Shown here: positions 59,371 through 64,000 of the stretch, one piece after another
Position numbering within the stretch: position 1 is the stretch's first letter
Layout of the letters: the number at the start of each line of letters is the position of its first letter
NCBI GenBank assembly: GCA_963833965.1
Contig: CAWHZZ010000003.1
Coordinates: 434,001 to 498,000, forward strand
Source: CAJCIW01 sp963833965
Lineage (GTDB): Bacteria > Chlamydiota > Chlamydiia > Chlamydiales > Rhabdochlamydiaceae
Reading direction: 5' to 3'
DNA: 64,000 bases
The notes under the pieces: model-generated
What the model was told of the DNA's origin: nothing
Seen by the model: the letters and a program-made list of their open reading frames with translations, nothing else
The model's database searches: none
Made by a program: the position numbers and the translations under genes

Positions 59371-60027
59371 ATGTCAGTATCAGAAAAAAATAATTACGTT
59401 CTAGATGTCTTTGTTTGGGATACTCGTTACCTGCGAGGAGAAGCAGGGCATGTTTCATTAGCAATTAGAGAAATCGATCGACAAGGTGGATTGGCCCACC
59501 AAAGACATTTCGGGTTTTGGCCTGAACGTGAATTTACTGCTTTAGATGTTCCATTTCACATCTCAGCCATGGAAAAATCGTCTTTATATGATGAAATTCA
59601 TTATTCAGACCAAGAACCAGCTTTTGTTCCTAACAAACAGTATGAGATTATGCTTAGTGAAAATCAGTATTCAGAAATGCACAATGAGATGTCAAAACAA
59701 TCGGACAACATTAAATCCGGCAAGATAAGATATACGTGGCTCACTTCAGTGAACGGCATATTTTTTTACACATTCAATTATATTCAAAACTATTGTCAGA
59801 TAAATTTAGAAAATTGCTCTACAATTGCGACAAAAATCATGAATGCCGGCGGGATTCCTGTTCACAACAATAGCATGCTTTGGGGAATTTCACCGATTGA
59901 TGTCAGCTATCAATTGGACAATCTAATTACTCAAAATAAGATCGATGGTTCTCGCTTTGAATATTCTTCTGCGGATTCGAGTCAAACCGAAAGCGAGCAG
60001 CATTCAACATTAAATCTGGCAAGATAA
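59371..60027 (+). CDS. Candidate permuted papain-like (Cys/His) enzyme
   Basis: The 218-aa protein starts at the ATG at 59371. An upstream ATG at 59329 (ATTATGTCAGTA repeated) opens only 11 codons. The motif GEAGHVSLAIRE contains His27, and ENCSTIATKIMNAGG contains Cys149. In circularly permuted NlpC/P60- and LRAT-like enzymes the His precedes the Cys in this way, so it may be a peptidase, amidase or acyltransferase. No signal peptide. The last 35 residues are Ser/Gln-rich. The upstream 140 bases are extremely AT-rich. A diverged copy of its 3' end follows at 60034-60121. Confidence 0.5.
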   Translation: MSVSEKNNYVLDVFVWDTRYLRGEAGHVSLAIREIDRQGGLAHQRHFGFWPEREFTALDVPFHISAMEKSSLYDEIHYSDQEPAFVPNKQYEIMLSENQYSEMHNEMSKQSDNIKSGKIRYTWLTSVNGIFFYTFNYIQNYCQINLENCSTIATKIMNAGGIPVHNNSMLWGISPIDVSYQLDNLITQNKIDGSRFEYSSADSSQTESEQHSTLNLAR

Positions 60028-60033
60028 GCTCAC

Positions 60034-60121
60034 TATCGATGTCAGTTATCAATTGTTAAGATCGATGGGTCTCGCTTTGAATATTCTTCTACGGCTTCGA
60101 GTCAATCCGAAAGCGAGCAGC
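60034..60121 (+). repeat. Diverged duplicate of the 3' end of the preceding gene
   Basis: ATCGATGTCAGTTATCAATT, then (after a gap of about 24 bases relative to the parent) AAGATCGATGGGTCTCGCTT and ATATTCTTCTACGGCTTCGA repeat 59896-60000 with several substitutions. It runs to the stop region of the minus-strand hydrolase, whose last six codons (RCSLSD, stop at 60102) are made from this copy. Confidence 0.85.
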
Positions 60122-61808
60122 GGTGCCCGATCTTCGGAACTTTTATGCTTTCTTTTAAAAGGTAGTAAATGTCGGTAGGCATCAGCGCCTGGCCCGAAAA
60201 ACTCAGTTCCTGTCCTAATTTGCATAGTTCATGATAGACCTGGCGTTCATATTCTTTCATCGAGGCTAATATGAGCGGGAGTTGTTGAGGATGGGCGCGA
60301 AGAGCATCTAAGACGCTTTGGACGCTTTGGTCCGTGTCATCAAAATGCAGATTGCCGAGTTTGAATGTTTTGGTATGCATAAAGAGCGTCTTGAGCTGTT
60401 TGGCCTGTTCGATAAACTGCTGCCTGCTCAAACTGGAGGCTCCTCGTTCATAAAGCCGCCTGACCATCAATTTCATATGCATCCAAAGCCCGTCGACGGA
60501 AGCTTGATGCGTGCTTTGCATATCTTGTCGCACTTCGTCTGGGCCGCCAGGTTGGAACATCGCGCGGATATTAAAGCGCTCTTTCAAGGTTTGAATGTGA
60601 GCATTCGAGAGGCGAGCTGTGTCCCCTGCGAAATAAATGTCCCCATTTATCCCATGGATCACATAGCCGACAAATGCGCAGTGATGCGCATCGCAGATCC
60701 CTTGGCCTGACCAATGGCGGGATGGGACGGCGGTGATTTTTAACTGGGCCCTCTCCCCTTCTCGTTCAAAGTTAATCGTCGTCGACCGCCACCAATTATT
60801 CTCGTAGACATTTTCAAATCCCATCCGTTTTAGTTTGTAGCCATCCCCTTCGGGAACAATCATGACCGGTTGCTGGGCAAGCAGTTTTTGAATAGTGGAG
60901 GCGTCGTAGTGGTCCAAATGATTGTGGGAGAGAAGAAATACGTGGACAGCTGGGCATTCTTCAATCAAACGAGCAGGTTTTGTCATGCGCGGATATAAAA
61001 GAGGATGCAAATCTCCCTCGACGGGATCGGTTATCAGCTGAACAGCCATTTTTCTTCCCGACGAAGAGGTCAGCGGAATATTCATCAGGCATGTTGCATG
61101 GCCAATCCAATAAGAGGTGGCAGTATCGACATTGGCAAGAGGAGAATCGTTGCAATAGACGTCTTCATTGCCGCGAAAATAGTGATATTTGCGGAATCGC
61201 GCGGTCATGGGCCTAAAAAATTCGATTGCCCTTCCCAAAGTGCTCAAGATTCTTTCGCTCTGGGTGCTCAAAAAAATCCGAACAGCTTCTAAACCGTGGT
61301 GGACGGAAGTGTCTTCTTCGTTGTAATGGTACACGTTGTGTTTCCAAAACCAGCCTTCTTGATGCACATGCGGTTTTTGATCGTCAGGTATATCCTGCAG
61401 CTGTGCCTGCGCAACCTGCCCAATTTTTATAGGGTCGAGCTGTCTTAAGGTTCGATGTCGGACGATGTCCGTAAACAGCCCTTTTCCACCTGACGCCGTC
61501 TGATTATATTTTTGGACAGCCAGAAAAAGGTCGGTGTAGGTGCGATCGCCTCGTAAGAACCAAGAAGTTTCCGCTTCCTCTAAGATAGAAATATTGCCTT
61601 TAATGACGTCTTTTAAAATTTTTAAATGCTCGCGCCGGTCACAAAAAATGCGTTGGTAGATTTTACGAAAAAAGTCGCACTGCCTAATGAAAAGCACATT
61701 ATTTTCTTTAACGACTTTGAGTGAAAATAAGTCATTTAATGCAAATTTAGAAACAATTCTTAAATTATTTTGAATTATTTGTTTATTTCTGTGATTAATG
61801 GCATTCAT
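60102..61808 (-). CDS. NAPE-PLD-like metallo-beta-lactamase-fold hydrolase
   Basis: The start is the ATG at 61808 (MNAINHRNKQIIQNNLRIVS), placed just below a strong promoter; 568 aa. An N-terminal region of about 220 aa precedes the metallo-beta-lactamase domain (SYWIGHATCLMN, ITDPVEGDLHP). Metal-binding HxHxDH lies in FLLSHNHLDHYDASTIQKLL, a further His in AVPSRHWSGQGICDAHH, and the Asp ligand in DIYFAGDTARLS. Similar proteins hydrolyse N-acyl phosphatidylethanolamine or phosphoesters. This one is longer than usual (about 350-400) through both ends. Its last residues come from a duplicated fragment. Confidence 0.85.
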   Translation of the reverse strand: MNAINHRNKQIIQNNLRIVSKFALNDLFSLKVVKENNVLFIRQCDFFRKIYQRIFCDRREHLKILKDVIKGNISILEEAETSWFLRGDRTYTDLFLAVQKYNQTASGGKGLFTDIVRHRTLRQLDPIKIGQVAQAQLQDIPDDQKPHVHQEGWFWKHNVYHYNEEDTSVHHGLEAVRIFLSTQSERILSTLGRAIEFFRPMTARFRKYHYFRGNEDVYCNDSPLANVDTATSYWIGHATCLMNIPLTSSSGRKMAVQLITDPVEGDLHPLLYPRMTKPARLIEECPAVHVFLLSHNHLDHYDASTIQKLLAQQPVMIVPEGDGYKLKRMGFENVYENNWWRSTTINFEREGERAQLKITAVPSRHWSGQGICDAHHCAFVGYVIHGINGDIYFAGDTARLSNAHIQTLKERFNIRAMFQPGGPDEVRQDMQSTHQASVDGLWMHMKLMVRRLYERGASSLSRQQFIEQAKQLKTLFMHTKTFKLGNLHFDDTDQSVQSVLDALRAHPQQLPLILASMKEYERQVYHELCKLGQELSFSGQALMPTDIYYLLKESIKVPKIGHRCSLSD

Positions 61809-61815
61809 GCTCGAG

Positions 61816-61844
61816 ATTATATAGACAGTAATCATCAAAATCAA
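61816..61844 (-). promoter_or_regulatory. Strong promoter for the NAPE-PLD-like gene, near-leaderless
   Basis: On the minus strand, TTGATT (61844-61839), a 17-base spacer and TATAAT (61821-61816) form a near-consensus promoter. The ATG chosen as start lies 7 bases after the -10, where the transcript would begin, so the mRNA would have almost no leader. Confidence 0.65.
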
Positions 61845-61847
61845 GAA

Positions 61848-61874
61848 ATCCCGCAGCCTTGATGACTGCGGGAT
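61848..61874 (-). terminator. Intrinsic terminator of the sedolisin gene
   Basis: ATCCCGCAG and CTGCGGGAT form a 9-bp stem with a 9-base loop. On the minus strand it is followed by TTTCTTGATTTT. It lies about 18 bases beyond the sedolisin stop and immediately upstream of the -35 of the next gene. Confidence 0.75.
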
Positions 61875-61891
61875 GTTGTTAGACTCGCTTG

Positions 61892-63967
61892 TTACCGGCA
61901 GGTCGTTGGATCCTGAATAGTAACGGAAGCGGCTCCACCACCCGATGCAGTGATCGTGGTGTTGACTGAGTGTGGAGCATTTTTAGCGACCTTCACCTCG
62001 ACCGCAAGTGTCGGAAAGGTTTCGCCAGCGGGCAAGCTGCTTTTCTGGGTGAATGTAAGCGTGCTTTTGTTAAACGTCCATCCTGAACCGTTAAACCCCT
62101 GATAGGTAAGCCCGGCTGGAAGTTTCACAGCGACGTTCACGGGCCCTGAGGTAGCCGCTTTGCCCGTATTGGAAACAACAATCATATAAGTGCCGATTTC
62201 TCCTTTGTGGAAAGCGGCATTGTGCCTGCCTACAACGCTGAGCTGCGGAGACGCTGCCATCGATGTAGAGCCTGTTAACTGGGCGAATAAATTCGCTCCG
62301 TTGAACGAGCCCCATCCCGACGCATTATCATAACCTTGGCCGGCATTATAATATAAATTATTGCCGGTCGTCACATCATGAAAACTCGCAGCATAGGACA
62401 TGCCAGTTCCGATGGCGTAAAGGATAGGATTTGCAAATCCAAGCGGAGCCTCGCCTGCTCCGGCCCGCGCCTGATTGACGCAAGCGGTAAAAGCAGCCCA
62501 GAGAGGAGCAGCGCAGCTGGTCCCTCCAAAGATTTGCCATTGACCTTGGAAATAGATCGCATAGCCGGTATTTGGATCTGCATCTAGCGCAACATCGGGG
62601 ACATTGCGGTTGGTCGTGGAATAAACGGTGGGCACATTGGATTGCCATGAGGGAATGGGCCAAATACTGCTGACTCCCCCGCCGCCTGCTCCATTGCCAA
62701 GCCCCTCATTCCACACCGATTCCATTTGATAAGCGCCGGTGTTTGCATTGACTGCCAGGTTAGTTCCTCCGACACCCACCACATACGGTTGTGAAGCAGG
62801 GTCATCGACGACAAGTGTCATCGAGTTGTTGTCGTTGTAGTCGTCATATGCGCCGCTATCGCCTGCAGCAGCATACATTGTCTGTCCTTGCGCGGCCATT
62901 TGCTGGAAGATCGCACTTTCAGCTTGAATTGCTTGAGCGCTGTTTACATCCTCGCCTAGGCCCCAAGAAGTGCTGACCTGCTTAGCGATGTTATCCGTGG
63001 CAATCCGGTTGTATGTATCGATGACCCCTTGATTTGAATTGGGGCCCTCGTAAACATAAATTTGGCTTGCTGGCGCCAAGGCAAGCGCAAGCTCGATGTC
63101 AAGAGTGACTTCTGCATCGACGCCATCCGTGCTGCCGCCATCGACTAAAACATTTTTCAATTTAGCGCTTGGCAACCCAAAATAGCTCGTATAGGCATTG
63201 ATGTCGCTATCCAGATACCCAGCGAGTTCAAAGAGAGCGATGACCTGATTAGAGCCATCGGCTGGCAATCCAGTCAGATTATAGGCAGTCACGATGTCGC
63301 TTGGAGAAAAACCTCCTCCAGGGCCCGATGGAAATGCATGAGATTCAGAGGCGGAACTGGAAGCCATTTCTTTGAGATGGCGGTAAGGTCTATATTTGGC
63401 ATGGTTATCTAAACCGACAATTCCACTGATCACCGAAGCGATGTGAGTGGGAACCACTGGATCATTGTTCGGAGCGTAGAATGTCCTGCCAGCTGGCGAC
63501 ATGTATTGATGAAGGTTGATGGCGAATGCGGATTCTATTGTCCTTGCTGGACCCGTGGCATTGACCAGCAATCGATTGGCATGTGTATTGCTAATGCTCA
63601 AACCCATTTTTTTGGCATAGGCGACTACTTTGTCGTGATCTTCTTGAGCAGGAGCGTATCGAGCGACAAACTCCGCAGTCGTAAGATATTTGCCATATAA
63701 CTCATCAGTAGGGTTATGAAGGCGATCAATGAGTTCTGCAAGTTCATCTTGATTGCGCAGGGGCAAAACAAAGGTGATAGGGACCTGCGTATTGCCATCG
63801 ACTCGATTTAAGAAAACCGATTTTTGGACCGCTTTGGTTGGCACATGGCCTGCAAGCCTTGTGGAGCCAGGTCTTTGCCTTCCTGCAGGCGCCGCATTGA
63901 CATTGAGCGCAAAACCCAACATCAGTAACAAAAGACATCGAAAAGTTCTCAAGAGACTGTTTTTCAT
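61892..63967 (-). CDS. Secreted sedolisin-type (S53) serine protease
   Basis: The 691-aa preproenzyme has a signal peptide (to about residue 25, FALNVNAAP). A long activation prodomain (about 35-200: NPTDELYGKYLTTAEFVARY is family-typical) precedes the peptidase. The catalytic Glu and Asp are in VDAEVTLDIELALALAP, the oxyanion Asp in YAAAGDSGAYDD and the Ser in FGGTSCAAPLWAAF. The calcium site appears in FHDVTTGN and GYDNASGWGS. After the peptidase, a C-terminal beta-sandwich (about 590-691, SVVGRHNAAFHKGEIGTYMI) resembles DUF11/CARDB modules. S53 enzymes are acid-active endopeptidases. Rare in intracellular bacteria; a transferred origin is likely. GAGGT precedes the ATG. Confidence 0.92.
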   Translation of the reverse strand: MKNSLLRTFRCLLLLMLGFALNVNAAPAGRQRPGSTRLAGHVPTKAVQKSVFLNRVDGNTQVPITFVLPLRNQDELAELIDRLHNPTDELYGKYLTTAEFVARYAPAQEDHDKVVAYAKKMGLSISNTHANRLLVNATGPARTIESAFAINLHQYMSPAGRTFYAPNNDPVVPTHIASVISGIVGLDNHAKYRPYRHLKEMASSSASESHAFPSGPGGGFSPSDIVTAYNLTGLPADGSNQVIALFELAGYLDSDINAYTSYFGLPSAKLKNVLVDGGSTDGVDAEVTLDIELALALAPASQIYVYEGPNSNQGVIDTYNRIATDNIAKQVSTSWGLGEDVNSAQAIQAESAIFQQMAAQGQTMYAAAGDSGAYDDYNDNNSMTLVVDDPASQPYVVGVGGTNLAVNANTGAYQMESVWNEGLGNGAGGGGVSSIWPIPSWQSNVPTVYSTTNRNVPDVALDADPNTGYAIYFQGQWQIFGGTSCAAPLWAAFTACVNQARAGAGEAPLGFANPILYAIGTGMSYAASFHDVTTGNNLYYNAGQGYDNASGWGSFNGANLFAQLTGSTSMAASPQLSVVGRHNAAFHKGEIGTYMIVVSNTGKAATSGPVNVAVKLPAGLTYQGFNGSGWTFNKSTLTFTQKSSLPAGETFPTLAVEVKVAKNAPHSVNTTITASGGGAASVTIQDPTTCR

Positions 63968-64000
63968 AAAAACTACCTCTGTTTAAGTCGCCCGCTATCC

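Overview
The window reads as chromosome from an environmental (amoeba-associated) member of the Chlamydiae, Parachlamydiales-like. The supporting features are a shikimate cluster with the fused AroDE enzyme, a Legionella/Waddlia-type pore-forming outer membrane protein, a nucleotide-transporter-family protein, and many eukaryote-like proteins (F-box-like, Fic-like, leucine-rich repeat, ankyrin plus SET). Base composition looks moderate (40s % G+C). That would suit a Waddlia/Criblamydia/Estrella-type lineage better than the most AT-rich ones, but this placement is inference.

Layout. 1-5.5 kb: a truncated gene, an F-box-like gene, an adenosine deaminase-like enzyme, a helix-turn-helix/nucleotidyltransferase/release-factor-like operon and a secreted transglutaminase-like protein. 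5.5-13.6 kb: a tightly overlapping TolC-MFP-RND efflux operon, two signal-peptide-bearing flavin reductases and a Fic-like gene. A palindromic element sits in frame inside the MFP gene. 13.6-16.8 kb: a second Fic-like gene, a canonical Fic AMPylase with a clear promoter/operator, and repeat and insertion-sequence debris. 16.8-23.4 kb: aroC-aroK-aroA-aroB on the minus strand and aroDE on the plus strand. aroK and aroA carry several frameshifts, and an aminotransferase remnant is fused upstream of aroB. 23.4-38.6 kb: an accessory island with seven related F-box-like paralogs (one only a remnant), an F-box/LRR/Fic-like fusion, a dicarboxylate symporter, a PLP enzyme, a YopT-like candidate and outer membrane proteins. 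Several paralogs here are broken and two related palindromic elements are present. 38.9-43.4 kb: an outer membrane protein, a LysE exporter, a broken ankyrin-SET gene and a membrane-anchored kinase-like protein. 43.5-46.7 kb: a TauE/SafE permease followed by a type III polyketide synthase, a small membrane protein and a UbiG-like methyltransferase, all overlapping or closely spaced. 46.7-53.9 kb: thiol peroxidase, then a minus-strand run of a GuaC/IMPDH-like enzyme, an HD phosphohydrolase, a nucleotide-transporter-like protein and malic enzyme. 53.9-57.6 kb: a glycosyltransferase and a divergent DnaK with a DnaJ that has only half the zinc domain. 57.6-64 kb: a hydrophobic protein, a MOMP-like porin, a candidate Cys/His enzyme with a duplicated tail, an NAPE-PLD-like hydrolase and a secreted sedolisin.

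Three observations stand out. First, foldback elements are flanked by TA; their arms differ in sequence between copies yet stay self-complementary, and one copy encodes 57 extra residues in an efflux gene. Second, a compact type III polyketide synthase operon occurs in a presumed obligate intracellular bacterium. Third, a dense F-box-like/Fic-like candidate effector repertoire shows ongoing decay. No tRNA, rRNA or CRISPR array was found.
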